Part shown: positions 20,763-33,764 of the stretch, piece by piece
Numbering within the stretch: position 1 is the stretch's first letter
How the letters are laid out: each line of letters begins with the position of its first letter
Source of the DNA: Diaporthe sp. PMI_573
Lineage: Eukaryota > Ascomycota > Sordariomycetes > Diaporthales > Diaporthaceae
Assembly (NCBI GenBank): GCA_021399435.1
Contig: JAJTUP010000041.1
Span: 186,001-250,000 of the forward strand
Length of the DNA stretch: 64,000 nt
Reading direction: 5' to 3'
Notes under the pieces: generated by a model
The model's input: only the letters and a program-made list of their open reading frames with translations
What the model was told of the DNA's origin: nothing
Database searches by the model: none
Translations under genes and position numbers: made by a program

Positions 20763-21623
20763 TCGCCTCATCTCGATGACCAACCCTGTATCCCCGTCTT
20801 GGACCTTAGGCGGGTGGCAGGAGCCCTGACCTTGGCCAACTCCGTTGCTCTTCCCTGCTTGCCAATGTCTCTATATCACGGGCTCCTTCGAAGTGGGATC
20901 GCCAACAGGTACAGCCTGACAGGCGCTGCAAAGGGTGTGCGCGGAAAATGAGATCTTAGCTGTCCCAAGCTAAATTGGTAGATGGTGCTTCTATCTTCTT
21001 TGCAACTTTGTTCCACTTGACATGTACGAACAGAGCACGTTTATGATCATATTTACCCTGTTCTTAGCTTGCCGTCTCTGCCCCTCGGATATCTGATGCA
21101 GCATGCTACCAGGCTACTTGGACCCCCATGATTATTTGACCAGCCGCAGCACCAGTTTGGCTAAGCGAGCCCAGCATTGCGGCTGATGTATACATGTAGA
21201 ATTCCGTACGCGTGGCTCAAGCCCCAAGGGCCAGGATTAGAGTACCAGAGACTACTTACGTGGGCAGTCTGGCTCTCATAATATAACATTCAACGTACTC
21301 CCAACCACCAGGGTCTCATTTCGGGTTTTCCCTTTGTTAATGGGATTGTGCAGCTGGAAGAGACAGTTGGGTCGGAGATAATTCAAGTTCCTCGGCAACC
21401 ACTCGATTCTCTGCAGCTGCATGTGTGACCCACAATGACGTCTTTATCACAACGAGCAGACTTGCAGCGTCAGAAAAGCAACACGCGGGGCGATGGCTGC
21501 TGGTGATCTCCCTATCTTTTTTCGCATGCTTGCGTTCGTTCAAAAGATTCACCTGTTCCGCCGGAAGCTCACAATTATCCAAGGCCGCCCGAAGCTCGTC
21601 GTCCAAGGTGGATCTACAAAGAA
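20763..21623. other. Intergenic, no gene seen
   Basis: This lies between two same-strand genes. It probably holds the terminator of the zinc-cluster factor and the promoter of the membrane protein. No repeats or domains were noticed. Confidence 0.4.
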
Positions 21624-22531
21624 ATGGCAACCGGGCCGTGGCCAAGGGTCTTCGGACACGACTCCCGCCACTCCCCCAAGCTCCGCATCTTCCCACTCGC
21701 AGCCGGCACCGCGTGGTCCTCCACGCTCACCATCCTCCTCGCCCGCTGGCTGGCGACCGGCCGGCCCAGGTACCCGGGCCAGGTGAACCCGGAGGTCCCC
21801 TTCGTCAGCGACATCGCGGCCTTCACCTTCCAGCCCGTGTTCATCGCAGGCTGCGCCGTCACCGGTTTCACTTTCGCCGGCACCGTCTTTGCGGTGCATC
21901 ATGTGCGGTACTCACATGACTTCTACGGGATGACCGAAGACGCGGGGTGGAGGCAGAGCGTGAGCTTTGTGGCGCTTTTTATGGGCATGTTTGCCTCTGT
22001 TTGCCTTGTGTGCCTGAGCGTCTTTGATACGTTTGAGAATAATGATCAGCACCGCTATATCCTCATGTGCACGTTCGGCGGGCTTGGGCTTGCTGCGATC
22101 CTGACGGCTGTTGTGTGGTGGGATGAGGCCTGGGGTCCGGCGCGGTTCGCTGGCTTGCGGAAATGGTGGGTTTTTTTTTCCCCGTTCGACATCGGCTGTA
22201 GTACCGGCGCGTGTTGGAGCTCGGCTGACGATTCCGTACTGCCTCTTTCAGGTGCCTTTTTAACACGTTCCTGGTTGTGGTCCAGACGGCTCTTGGGTTC
22301 TGCTTCACCCTGTTCTTGTGGATGGGGCGGTTCAGGGAAGCCGGGTTCCTGGAGTGGTCGTTGTGTTATGTTGGATCCGTTTGGCTCGCGTCTTTTGTTG
22401 GATATGTCAGGTGCGTGCCATGGAAGCCACGAGGGGGTACTCGAGCTAACTGTCTCCGCAGACTTCGACAAGATACCAGCGGCGACGATGTTGTCGGCGA
22501 GCGGCAGCCTTTGTTAGACTCGGCGGCTTGA
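21624..22531 (+). CDS. Frag1/DRAM/Sfk1-type multi-pass membrane protein, 256 aa, 3 exons
   Basis: Exons are 21624..22165, 22252..22410 and 22462..22531 (771 nt, in frame). The product starts MATGPWPRVFG, with a cytoplasmic N-terminus of about 20 residues. At least five hydrophobic segments follow, including the stretches AGTAWSSTLTILLARW, VFIAGCAVTGFTFAGTVFAV, SFVALFMGMFASVCLVCL and, across the first intron, KWCLFNTFLVVVQTALGF. A short polar tail ends RQPLLDSAA. Length, the early PLAAGTAW-type segment and the loop with FVSDIAAF fit the Frag1/DRAM/Sfk1 family, linked elsewhere to GPI-anchor remodelling, autophagy or lipid asymmetry. The specific role here is unknown. Confidence 0.75.
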
Positions 22532-22644
22532 TCCGGTGTGCTGGTGCGTTGGATTCAGACTGCCCGCCAAGTCCCGGCCCAGCGGAGGTCTGGCACCCAC
22601 CACCGAAGAAAATAAAGATATAACATTACTGCCATGCTCGACTG

Positions 22645-23499
22645 TCATCTTGTGTATGACGGCATCAGTCTTCGCAAACCGCCGATGATCGATGAAAACA
22701 AACTGGCCCCCTCGTCAAATCCATGTCTCGCGCCTTCGAGCTTAGGCACGATTCTCCGTGGGATGACATCAAAGAGGAACTCCCCCGTCGACTTGTCGTA
22801 AGGCGCATGCTCCCAATCAGGTATCTCGGTGCCAGAAATTTGCCGACGAAAGTAATTTGTGATATCTCTGCGGAACTTGTTCGTGATTTCCCACGGGTCC
22901 ATGTCCTGCCTCTTGACTCGGCCAGGAGGGGCATGCCAGACCGCGTCCCCCCGAGCGCACTTCGCAAGCTGGTACGGCAGGTCACCCGTGGGGACATGAT
23001 CCCTGGGGACCCAGCCCTCCTCCGAGAACACCACGGACACGGTCTGTAGCCCACCGAGGACCCCGAGGTATTGGACGAACATCCTCACGCCGCGAGCGGA
23101 CGACAGCACACGGGCGTCAAGGGCCAAGTGGCGCAGGTTTGCCGGCGGCTCCGTCCAGCTGGCAAAGGACTCTGCGTCGAAGAAGGTTCCCCAGTCCCGG
23201 ATCGAGACATAAACAGAGTCCGTCTCGGGGTTAAATGCCCGGTATGGGCCCGAGCAGGCGCCCCTCGAGTCGACGTGGCGGAACCTGAGCTGCCTGCGGG
23301 CCATGGCGCGGGACTCGCGGCAGGCGTGCATGAGGCTGTGCCACCTGGTGTCGATTGTGATGAGTCCGGGGTCGCCGTTCGTGGAATCCTCGAGCCTGAC
23401 GATGTGCACGCCGGGCTCTGGGGCCTCGTCCAGGCTGGCCTGCCATACCTCCCTTTGCAGCTCGAGCGGGAGATTGGCGAACTGTGGGAATGACGACAT
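22645..23499 (-). CDS. 2EXR-domain protein, 284 aa, single exon
   Basis: It starts MSSFPQFANLPLELQREVWQ. This F-box-like opening (F-x-x-F-x-x-LP-x-EL-x-x-x-I/V-W) defines the fungal 2EXR family, and the family's second block HACRESRAMARR follows at about residue 65. The rest reads as a mixed alpha/beta domain with no catalytic motif seen. The longer frame to 23592 opens with TTG and is rejected. The molecular role of 2EXR proteins is not known. It lies tail-to-tail with the Frag1-like gene, with only 113 bp between stops. Confidence 0.75.
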   Translation of the reverse strand: MSSFPQFANLPLELQREVWQASLDEAPEPGVHIVRLEDSTNGDPGLITIDTRWHSLMHACRESRAMARRQLRFRHVDSRGACSGPYRAFNPETDSVYVSIRDWGTFFDAESFASWTEPPANLRHLALDARVLSSARGVRMFVQYLGVLGGLQTVSVVFSEEGWVPRDHVPTGDLPYQLAKCARGDAVWHAPPGRVKRQDMDPWEITNKFRRDITNYFRRQISGTEIPDWEHAPYDKSTGEFLFDVIPRRIVPKLEGARHGFDEGASLFSSIIGGLRRLMPSYTR

Positions 23500-25998
23500 C
23501 GGACAAGAGACGGGGAGTCTTTGCTCCCAACAAACGAGTCTGTTGTGAGAAAATGCAAGAGAAATGAATGAGTAAACGATCACAAGATACAAGCTGGGCT
23601 GGAAAACGCTATACCCACGTGCACTTGGCTTGCCGCATGCGGCATTTGGGAAACAGGTTGACCATCCATGCCGACTACCTTCGGTGGAAAATATCGGCCC
23701 GATGTGTTGTGGTCCGGCCCCACAAGCTCCGGGTTAGGCCCGGCGTGAACCGGCTGCTCTTCCCATAACCAGTGTTGAATATCTCATACATTATTACCAT
23801 AACACAGCCATTTTCTGAGGTAGAGAAAAGCGAAAACTTCATTATGGAGGCTTCCACGGCTTGCTTACCTTATATTTGGTCATCTCATGGTAAATTGTTC
23901 AGTAAAATGCTTGCCCAACAGAGCCTGTCCTAGAAGAGGTTATCCCATACGATGTTTGGCAGTGCGTGTTCACAGATGCCGTGGCCGCATAGCGGACACC
24001 CGAGTGGAGCCCGTCATAATGATGAATCTGGGACGTGACACTTGTACATCTCCTGATCCCCATGGATTATGCAGATACCTTGAGACTCTCCCATCCCCGC
24101 GCGTTTTCTTTTTGTTTTCTGCTTTGCGTTCACTGATTAATAATTCTCGTTGCACGGCTTTAGAGCGCGCGTTCCTTCGTTTCACCGTGGCTAGGCCAGC
24201 AAGACATTGTGGAATCATGTCTTACAGATCAAATCTCATGGACTCAAATTACGGGCGTTGGTTGTGCCACATGTAGTCGCCGCTGAAGATCCCGCCCTCG
24301 CATCATGCATTTCTCGACAACACGTGGCCACATGCACGTCGTCATAGTAGCACGGAGCGGACGCAGGACGGTGCATCTCGCGACCGGACTCAATCACGGC
24401 GAGGTGGTAGAACAACTGGACGTGCTCAGTTGGGGGGATAAGTGTCACCGGGTTTACAGATACTGTTGATATGCCGCTACACCGATCGGCGGGAGTTGGG
24501 CTTTCGGTGACACTGGGATTTCTGATGCGGAGCGGGGCCTTTTTAGCGAGAATAATCATCCTGGAGGCGACTTTTGGCACAGCCGAACTCGAAAACAGGA
24601 CAATGGGAATTCTTGGTGGACGTGTTATTTACTATCAATGAGAAAATTAGTACGGTCTGCTCTGCCTTGGAACCTGAATTGAATAAAGAATATAACGACT
24701 GTCCTGACTGTCCTGACTGTGTATAGAGCGGAGGGGCGAAATGGGTTGGCAACAACCATGAGCAAAGCCACAGAAAAACCGTCTGAGGGGCATTGCTTGG
24801 AGCCAAGAAGACCAAGCAGCGACGAGATAACGGGGCAGGCCTGTTGCCGGCGGGCATCGTCGCGCCGTAGTTGCGAATCGAGAAGTTGATCTGATGGGTC
24901 AAAGATGGGGGATGTTCTTGGCCGTGATGACGAAGCTGTCGATCACTGTGGCACAGCGGGGCATGGCAGGATACTTCAGTCCTTGGGTTGATGACTTCCC
25001 TGCCTTTGGACGAATCGATTGCCTGATTTTTGAGTCTTTCACGTTGCATTGCATTCTTACAGCGTTCCAGGCCGCGTGTGGTCTTACAACGCAGCCAAGC
25101 CGTGTGTTGCATGGGAAGTACAGCATGGCATTGGATGTCGCAGGCCAATTCCAAGAGCCTATTCCACCCGACCCAGAATTCCGAGCATACCCGCTTCAAG
25201 TGCGTGAGGAATCACAAGTCACATGCCCGGTATTTCTTGCCCGGAATATGCCTGAAGCTTCTCACGTCAGCCATCAAGAGTGGTGAAATCGAGGCCTTTT
25301 CCTCCAATTGAGTTCTGTAAGAGGCCGCAGATTTACACAGCTGCGTGGCATCGGGCATTTCTTGTAGTTAGCGCTGATAATGTCTTTGAAATCGTTAGAA
25401 CTGTTCAATTCTTACATGCGTCTTGCATTTAACCAGTCTGGCGCCTTGGCCTAGATCCACACCACAGCAGGCCAGGACGGAAGTCCCCCCGAAACTGCTT
25501 TTCGGCCGATAAATATTAGATATGAGTAATTCAGAGAGCCACTGGGCGAAGAGTATCGACAGAAGTAAAATCGAAAGTGGAAAATGCTGATATGCAGTCA
25601 TTATGCAACACAGTGATCAGTGTCTGCACGGAGATGATCTTGTCTTGAATTAAGATTCAGGGTCAGACAAAGGTTGCACTGAGTCGGCCGCAATGCAAAC
25701 CAAAAGCAGGCTCCAACGATACGCGTCAAATACATGTCATCGATAAAAGTCGGATCTAAGACGTAAAAATGTGGTACTGGATCTATAATAAGGTCGTCTG
25801 TGCAAGTCGGACAAAGTGATGAAGCGAAGGACTGGCCGCGATTTTCGAGTATTTGAGTACGAACTGTCCAAATGTGATTGAGATCAAACGAGTTTTCGTC
25901 CGAGTGTCTCTTCTCTTAGACTGCTTTCAAATTCCTGGCCCTAAATTACTTTACGAACAGACCAAACCTCCCATACTTTGCCCTGTTGGACAAGCAAC
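23500..25998. other. 2.5 kb stretch with no supportable gene
   Basis: Long intergenic interval. A minus-strand frame at 24543-25199 opens with TTG, is rich in His, Cys and Ser, and has no domain. A short tandem TGACTGTCC repeat sits near 24697-24720. The last 300 bp before 25999 should hold the promoter of the NRPS-like gene. Otherwise nothing seen. Confidence 0.4.
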
Positions 25999-28900
25999 AT
26001 GCCTTCCGCCGCACAGAAGCTGGCTGAATCGCATGGGCCCGAGTTGTCGACAGAGCCTAGGTCACTTTGGCAACTCCTCCAAGAAGGCCTTGAGAAGAAC
26101 CCAGATGGCCTGGCCCTTGCCTGCCCACAGCATCCTAGAAATTACTTATCTATATTGCATGAGGCCAGCAATGGCGATGATGGGCCCGAGGGCGAGATAC
26201 GTGACCACCTCGAATGGTCCTATTCACAACTGTCACGGAAGGCAGAGATGCTTGCACACAAGATCCAGGCGCTGGGTCTGTCCCTCCGAGGATCAACGAT
26301 TGTTCCATTCTTGTCAAGCGGACCAGAATGGGCGCTTTGGTTCTGGACTGCAGCCAAGTTAAACATGCCCATCGCTGCTGTGGACCCCAAGGTTTTATCC
26401 GCCGATATAGCAACATCGCGATCAAAAGAGACGCAGGATGCTTACGTCAAGGCCCTTCGCCCACATATCGTCGTCGTGCATGACGATCTCGCCGCAGCCA
26501 TTTATGACGAGGCCAGTGGACGAAATGGCCAGACACCGGCGCTTAAGATCATTGCGGATCCTCATTCGGCTTTGGCCCGCCCATTGAATCCAAAAGTGGA
26601 AGGTTGGGTTACCCTCAAGGAGATCATGTGCTCTTCTGTGTCCTCCAGCACCAATGGTCACAATGGCCAATCGTCCGATGGAGCAGCACCAGAGCCGCAA
26701 GCTGTCGCGCGGATTCTCTTCACCGGAGGCAGCACTGGAGATCCTAAGGGCTGCCCGCACTCCCACGCAAATCTGACTGCGGAGAGCGAGGGCTTCAGTA
26801 CCATGCGCGGGCTGACCACGGAATCACGCACTCTTATCCAGTCTCCAGCCCATCACATCATGGCAAATGCTGCGGCACTTCTTAGCTGGAGGGCTGGAGC
26901 TGGAGTCATATTCCCCTTCAAAGGAAACCAGTTTGACGCGGGGCAATCTATCGAGGCCATCAAGACATACAGGTGCACATACCTGCCTGTGCACCACAGC
27001 ATGTCAGATGCCATCCTTCGGCACCCCTCGTTCAGCAAGGAATCTGTGAAGTCGGTGCGGAATATGCAGATTGGTGGTGCCCTGATCGGGTGGAATCTCG
27101 CCGCACGATACAGGGACTCTTTCGGTGTTGCAGAAGATGGCACTCCGCACCTTGAGATGTTCCCGTTCTGGGGAAGTACTGAGGGGATGTACACGACCGC
27201 GTGTGTCAAGGGGGACGCGCTCGTCACTAACTACCATAATTCTGACACAAATGGGCCTGAAGCAGGCTCTTCAGATCTGTTGGCCGTGGGGCGAGCCTAC
27301 ACTGGCGGGCGGGTGAAGGTAGTAGACCCCGACACGGGCACCACGTTGCCCCGGGGCTACGGCCTTGAATGCGTCGGAGAGCTCCACTTTGGCGGCGATA
27401 CCGTCATCACGGAATATCTCGGTGGTGTTTCGCCCGATAGCTTCTATACAGAAGATGGAATCTCTTGGTTTAAGACTGGCGATCAGGGCCGCATGGCCAC
27501 AGACGGTTCAATTTTCATGCTGGGTCGGTACAAGGACATGATCAAGAGGGGCGGGGAGAACATCTTTCCACAGCAGCTGGAGTATACACTGCAAAGCGTC
27601 TGCTCGACTAAGGTGAGTTGATGTCCTAGATTCACCGGCACTGTTTCTGACAATTTACGCAAGGCTCAAATCATTGGCATTCCTGACCCCATTACCGGGG
27701 AAGCCTGTGTTGCCGTCGTCGACACCTCAAAGTCTCATGACTTCTCCAAGCTCCAGCTACAGCTCAATGTCTCCAAGCACATCGGGCCGGAATTCATCTT
27801 TGTTCATATCCTCACGTTGCAAGAGTTGGGTATTTCTGATTTTCCTCTCGGCCCGGGAGGAAAGGTCCGCAAGCCAGTCCTGAAGAAGATGGTCCTGGAG
27901 CACTTGAAGAAGCCGAAACAATCGGAGACGCTGGTGAATGGCACCTCCGAATCCACTCAAAACGAAGAAGAACAGGACTACTGGATCAGTCTCGTGAAGT
28001 CTGTCTGGGCAAACCTACTACATATCGACGCGTCTGAGCTCGATGCTGACTTCCGGCTCGAGCATTTCACGGACAGCCTCACAGCAATGAGGTACTGCTT
28101 CGAGATCGAGAGGATAGCCTCCAAGCGCCTGACGGTCGAGGACGTCCGTGGGTCCCCGACCATTAGAGCTCAGGCTAAGCTCGTCTCCGGCGCCAGCACC
28201 GAGACACACGTGGCTGGCAAGACGAATTATGATGTTCAGCAACGGACAGGGCCACCCACCATTGCAGACGTGCTTGTCTGTAGAGGCCAGGAGTCCAGGT
28301 TCCAAGAAATACAGGACCTGGCGAAGCCTATTCTGGAGGGAAATGGACTCACCTGGGACCAAGATGTCCAGGAGTGTTTCCTCGCTTTGCCGCTGTGGCG
28401 TGCATTCGTACTACTCCCTCCCACCCGGACTTTCAACCTGCGCTTTGCCTTCGAGGTGCGTGGTCTGGAATTTTCCGAGGTGCGAGAGGCGCTTCTCGAG
28501 ATCGTCAAGGTGCAGCCCATGCTGGCGAGCACCGCGATCAACCTGGACAACCAGCTCGTGTTCCTCAAGCTACGACACAGCGATCATGTGCTCAGCCAGG
28601 TCATCACGCGAGAGCCAGACTTTGGATCCGTGGACGAAGCTGTGGAATACGGAACCCATGAGCCATTCAAGCTCGTCGCTCACCCTCCGAACACGCTGGG
28701 TCGCTTCGGTATTTCGCCCGTCTCTGGTGAAGATGGGGGAGTAGGGCCGGTCCATGTCGTCACGATGTCCCTCTCTCACACCATCTGTGACGGCATGACC
28801 AACGCTATCATAATTTCCGAGCTGGAAACTCAGGTTCGACTACTCCGGGCCAGGAAGACTGGTGAAATCGTGTCTCCTCCCCATGTTTCTCCCAGATTCA

Positions 28901-29823
28901 TCCCATTCAAGCTGGTTTGCGATATGTATGACTCCCTGGATAACAGTCTCTCGGCCGAGACTTCTAGAAAGTTGATAGCTTCTCGTTACCACGGTGTCGC
29001 TAAGGAATCCGTCACACCGTGGCCTTTGTTTGACCCTACCAAGTTCTTGAGTGTCTTTGGTACAGACTCAGGCCGGGGGTCAGATGTTTTCTATGGTGGC
29101 GTCAACATACAGCGGCAAGGAAGGGTCCCCGGAATACTCTCACTGCACGATACACATGGCATACCGCCCGCAGTGGCACTAAAGGTAGCCTACGGGCTCT
29201 CAGTGATGCAGATGACAGGCAAGAGGACCGCCTTATTCATGGGCGTCGACGCAGCTCGCCACTGGCCCTTCCAGGACGCCTGGACGCAGACTCAGCTGCC
29301 GAACCCGCTTCTCATTGGCGGACCGACCGCCGTTCTGACTTGGGAGCGCCTCAAGCTCGAGGACGACAAGGTAACCCTCCTGGATATCTTCCGGCGCGTC
29401 CTGGCTGAGGACCTGGAGATCGCGCCTCACACGCACGTCTTCAGCTCCCACGAGGCGATCACCGCGCACCTCCCGCCAGAGGACGCCGCTTTCGTCCGGG
29501 AGAAGCGCCCCTTCGACCCTAAGCTCTGTCTGAACCACGTGCCCGACGTCGGCCGCTTCACCGGGGCGGACGGGCTGAAGTCGCTCAAGCTGAGGGGGGT
29601 GTCCTTCTATGGCACCGGGGTGACACCGCTGCAGTCCGGTTTCGACAGGGGGGACCGGGAGCTGTGCGTTATCGCGGGGCTTGTGGATGATGTGCAGTGG
29701 GATGACCCGGAAAGGGAGGTCGGAGGGTTCGAGGAGACGATTCTCCGGACTCTGGGCGATATTGTGAAACCGGAGAACTGGGACGCTGCGGCTTTTAGGT
29801 TTGCAGAGCCTGTGGATGAGTGA
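25999..29823 (+). CDS. NRPS-like enzyme: adenylation - carrier - condensation (A-T-C), 1257 aa, 2 exons
   Basis: Exons are 25999..27612 and 27664..29823; donor GTGAGT and acceptor GCAAG bound a 51-nt intron. The adenylation domain (about 20-600) shows ILFTGGSTGDPKG, FWGSTEG, WFKTGDQG and GRYKDMIKRGGENIFP. The last motif is the acyl/aryl-CoA-ligase form, not the classic NRPS form, so the substrate may be a carboxylic acid other than an amino acid. The carrier domain (about 645-720) has Ser676 in FTDSLTAM as the phosphopantetheine site. The condensation-type domain (about 750-1250) carries SHTICDG, with His910 and Asp914 of the HHxxxDG motif kept and the first His replaced by Ser. A small-molecule synthase that activates one acid and transfers or cyclises it is inferred. 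No reductase or thioesterase is attached. Confidence 0.85.
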
Positions 29824-30751
29824 TATGCAGGCCTGCGATCTACACTTCCGTTCTCGCTTCACTCACTAACAGGCTTTCGTTACCTGGAGCTTTATCAACA
29901 ATATCAAGTTGTTTGTGCGATTGTGAATGAAGATGGCAGTTATTTGTTTCCGGATTTCCCCAGTTATTGCGCGAGCAACCCAAGTGAACATTCTCTCAAA
30001 TTTGACTGTGTAACCGTGATCGGAATAGTGGTTTTGAGCAACACGTAAGAGTGGCTTGTCTGCTGTCGTATCTTCTGACTCTCACTCAGCACTTGAGATT
30101 GGAAACAAGGTTGGCATTTGCCAATTTTGTCTGGAATTTCTTACTGTGCTGGTCCATCTGTTGCGTCTGTCGAGAAGACAACGGGGTTGTGGGTTTGGAC
30201 TTTTGGGCAAGTCCCTCATGACCAGTCGAAAGTCGCCCGCTCCAGATATCGGAAATCATTTGCTCACCGATAAACTGGCAGTGTGGATCATGCACCATGA
30301 TCGTGCTCTCGTATGGCGGGGATGGAACAGGTGTATGACCAGTCACCACATCTGCAGTGTTAGGATTTGCACTTTAGATCTGACTTTGACAGCCACCCAG
30401 CCACCCAAGTCAGCTCATTCTCTAGCTGAACAGCCTCAATGATCATGACCAAAGCCAAGAGCTTGGATCATGATCTCGTATCTCGCTTCTAATTTGTACG
30501 ATTTTAGAGTGGTCTCATTGGGCGAAAGGCGCGAGCTGAGCCCGGCTGCAGCCAACATGCATGAATATCCACCAACACACACTACAGGGTCAAACTTAAG
30601 GCTCAATGATATTGTCACAACCTGGACCCCGCTCAAATTTCTGGCGTGAAATTTCTAATCATTCATTCTCTTCAATCTGCACGGGACGCTTCATTCTCAA
30701 GGTCTTCAGGTTCCAAGTCTGGTTTCAGTTTGGCCGTCAACCTAGACCAAC
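29824..30751. other. Intergenic, no gene seen
   Basis: This is the terminator region of the NRPS-like gene and promoter of the following surface protein gene. A plus-strand frame at 30056-30442 has no recognisable domain and is left out. Confidence 0.4.
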
Positions 30752-31791
30752 ATGTCCGAAGGTAACGCTATGGAGGACTTCGGCCTGTCTTGTCCATACG
30801 GCGGCATATTCTACAACTGCAAGGACGCAGATTCGCAGTTTCTTGGCTGCTGCACAGAGAACCCGTGCGTCGACGGCACAGGGTACTGTCCCCAGTCCGC
30901 TCTCCGCTACTCCAGTTACAGCCAGGACAGCTACCGCTCCATCCCGCCTCAGAATTGCGTGGCACCTCACAATGAAAGCAGCTGGTACACCTGCTCTGGT
31001 GCAATCCCACCCTTTATGGGATGCTGTGCATCCAACCCATGCAGCAGCGACGGATGCCCTGTGGAAGATCTCCTGGCCGCGCGAGTAGACGACGACCCCA
31101 CCAATGCAGCACCGTTTCTGACGTCGACATCCACGTCCGATGCCTCATCCTCTGGTGGTGGGTCGGGAGGCTTATCCAAGGGAGCCATTGCTGGAATCGC
31201 GGTGGGCAGTGCACTGGCGGTGCTCATCGTGGTCGGTGTCCTATTCTTTTCCTACAAAAGACGTGAGAAGAGGAAGCGAGATGAACTGGCAGCCAAAGCC
31301 CAGCCAAATGCAGACGGAACGCCCGGTGTTTATATGCCTAGTCCCTATCAAGGTAGGTCTATCACCATCGCCCTCCCCCTCCAGACCTCACTGACGTCCT
31401 TCCGGACTCTATGGGTAGTCCCTCGCTGTTCCCGGGCTCCCCTTACAATCCGCACCGGCACCCGGAGCACAATTCCTTCGGCATCGCCAATTCTCCTGGC
31501 CATGTGCCTTACCAACGTCCAGCCTCTGCGGCTACAACGTGGATGTCTGGCCACACTCATACACTAAGCGAGCATCCGTCAATAAGCTCCATGGGAACGC
31601 ATACTTGGATAGACCAGATGCCGAAACCATACTTGAACCCTGTCTCCGAAATAGATGGCACAGAAACGACCAGACCCATGTCTGAACTCGCAGGCTCGGC
31701 GCCGCAGTCTCCTCCTATCATAGCTTACAAGTCAGGTTATGAAAAGGTTTCAACGGATGTGGATGATCAAGAAGTTCGGGCGAAGAAATGA
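30752..31791 (+). CDS. Single-pass cysteine-rich membrane protein (putative surface sensor-like), about 325-335 aa, 2 exons
   Basis: It starts MSEGNAMEDFG. Two related cysteine modules follow (CPYGGIFYNC..FLGCCTENPC and WYTCSGAIPPFMGCCASNPC), then a Ser/Gly stretch, a transmembrane helix at about 150-172 (AIAGIAVGSALAVLIVVGVLFF) with KRREKRKR as stop-transfer, and a Pro/Ser/Tyr-rich cytoplasmic tail. No cleavable signal peptide is seen, so the helix may act as signal-anchor. The tail lies in another frame, so an intron near 31353-31418 is needed. Either a 32-nt intron (GTAGGT to 31384) or a 62-nt one (31357-31418, with a CTGAC branch but a weak GTCTAT donor) keeps frame. The architecture resembles a widespread fungal uncharacterised family and, in outline, Wsc/Mid2-type sensors. 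Confidence 0.65.
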
Positions 31792-32029
31792 GTCTTTTTT
31801 CAAGCCCTTTCATAGGATGTAATTGCTGATGGAATAATGCGTGGGAAAGTTTTGACGACTAGCATAGTTATATTTCTGCGCCTTCGTGTGCATTTAACAC
31901 TATTAATCATCATGACTTCATTAGAGACTTCACAGGTCCAAAGTCAAGGGCACAATGTGTGGCAGGCCTTCTTGCTATCCATAATATTGACCAGTTGTAG
32001 ATGTTATTATGCTCAACTCATACAGGCAA

Positions 32030-33764
32030 TCAAGCTTCGCTGGAGCCTCCAACGACTCTTTTCCCATCTCTGGAGCTCAGAACAAGGATCGAGGTTATCG
32101 ACACAAGTTGTGCTAGGGTGGTCGCAAGTATGCTGATAAAGCCGCCATGGAAGTTTGGAGCTCCTGATGCTGGGAATTGAACAATTTGTGTGCCAGCAGC
32201 AATGGCCTGGCCGATGGCATTCATACTTGCCGTCACAACGGCGCGCTCTTCCGCATCGTTTGCCATTACAACGGTGGCCCAACCCATGGTCAAAGGGGAA
32301 ATGGCTGTGGACCTGTCAATTTATTGCCACGAGAAAGCACCTGGGAATGGGCCCGCAGACATGTGTAGTGCCATATTGTAATAAAAAACTCACCTCCAAC
32401 AAAACCAGTCAACATGAAGCCAGCCAACCGCCCCGCTTCACCAACATCCCAAGCCACTAGCAGAGACACCCCGATCAACAGCGGTATTGTCGCCACGTAA
32501 GATGGTAGCCAGAAGCGGCCAGTTTTATCGGCGATTATACCAGCTGAGAAGGCAACAACAACGCTGATAGCGGTTGCGATTGTCGGCAGGGTGTTGATTT
32601 GAACGATCGAGTAGATGTTACTCTTCGCTTTGAGGTATAGCGAGAACGGCATGCCCGCTGGAGCAAAGTTTTGATCCATAATTGACCACTGAAAAACAAA
32701 GAGGTACCAATGCCACCGTGTCAGTACACGACGGAATATGTCCCAGGAGAGACGGAGCTGAGGTGGTGCGGTGATGCCTTCGAGTCGCTTCCGGCCGAAC
32801 TCGTGCTCGGCTTCTGTGAGGAAGAGTGGCTTCTTCCGGGATGGCACATCAGGGAAAACGAAAAAGCCGCTTTGTTATGCTGCCGTCAGCGCAATGGTCT
32901 TGATGTTGATGACTGTGTGGCTTACATGAGAGCGATAGGTATCGTGATAATTGCATCAACAATGAACAGCCAACTTTGAAATGTCAGCATCGCAGGACTA
33001 ATGCCACAATTCCGGGTCCGTTGCCGACTCACCGCCACCCAGCCAAGCCGTGGGTCCCATTAAGGTTCGTATAGGCTGCAGCTTGGAGATACCCCGCGAA
33101 CATGGTTCCGAGGGGACTTGCAATGAAGAAAAGAGCGACCCTTCGGCCGATCTCCCCAGGTCTATACCACGATCCAATGATGTAGATGGTTCCTGTGAAC
33201 GAACAGCACTCGAAGAGTCCCGTGAAAAATCGCATCGCATAGATGGTCTCCACGTTTCTCGCCCAAGCAAGTCCAAAGGTTGACAAGCCCCAGCCAACTT
33301 CCAGAGCCGGCAGGACAATATTTGCTGGGTAATGAGTCATGAAATAGCAAGCTGGAATCATGAACGTGCAATAAGACGCCCAGAAGGTTGCGGTTATGTA
33401 GTTGAGGTCATCTCCTTTCATTCCGAGATCTTCTCTCATCCCACTGTGGATGTCAGCATAAGAAAGGACGTCATGACTTGTAGTGTTCATTTTGAGAGAC
33501 GTACCTGACATAAGCGTTGGTTACGGACTGTTGGTCCAGGTATTTCGTGAAGAACGAGAGGCACCCGAAGATCAGAATACTCAAATCCAGCTTCAGGATG
33601 AGGCGCTTCTCTTCATCATCTTGGTCAGGCGGATACCAATGTATGTAAGTCATGAACTTGATCCAGAGACTTCCAGTGTATGGTCTTGACGTCGCGGGGA
33701 CATCGTCAGCTGTGTGTGAAGGGGTTGGCGATGTCCCTGAAACTGCGAGCGTCTTTTCAAGCAT
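32030..33764 (-). CDS. MFS permease, anion:cation symporter (allantoate/pantothenate Dal5-Liz1-Fen2) type, 489 aa, 5 exons
   Basis: Exons on the minus strand: 33764..33505, 33443..33033, 32973..32926, 32869..32394 and 32304..32030 (1470 nt, in frame). It begins MLEKTLAVSG. Features of this MFS subfamily are WYPPDQDDEEKRLILKLDLS before the first membrane segment, then KYLDQQSVTNAYVSGMREDL. The signature FFTGLFECCSFTGTIYIIGS with WYRPGEIGRR follows, and then the second six-helix half. These permeases import small carboxylates or vitamins such as allantoate, nicotinate or pantothenate. The substrate cannot be told from sequence alone. A purine-breakdown substrate would fit the urea theme, but the gene is 22 kb away. 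Confidence 0.82.

Noticed and set aside
24543..25199. A 218-codon minus-strand frame in the gap before the NRPS-like gene
   Set aside because: It opens with TTG, has no domain, and its composition (many His, Cys, Ser) looks like chance translation of non-coding DNA.
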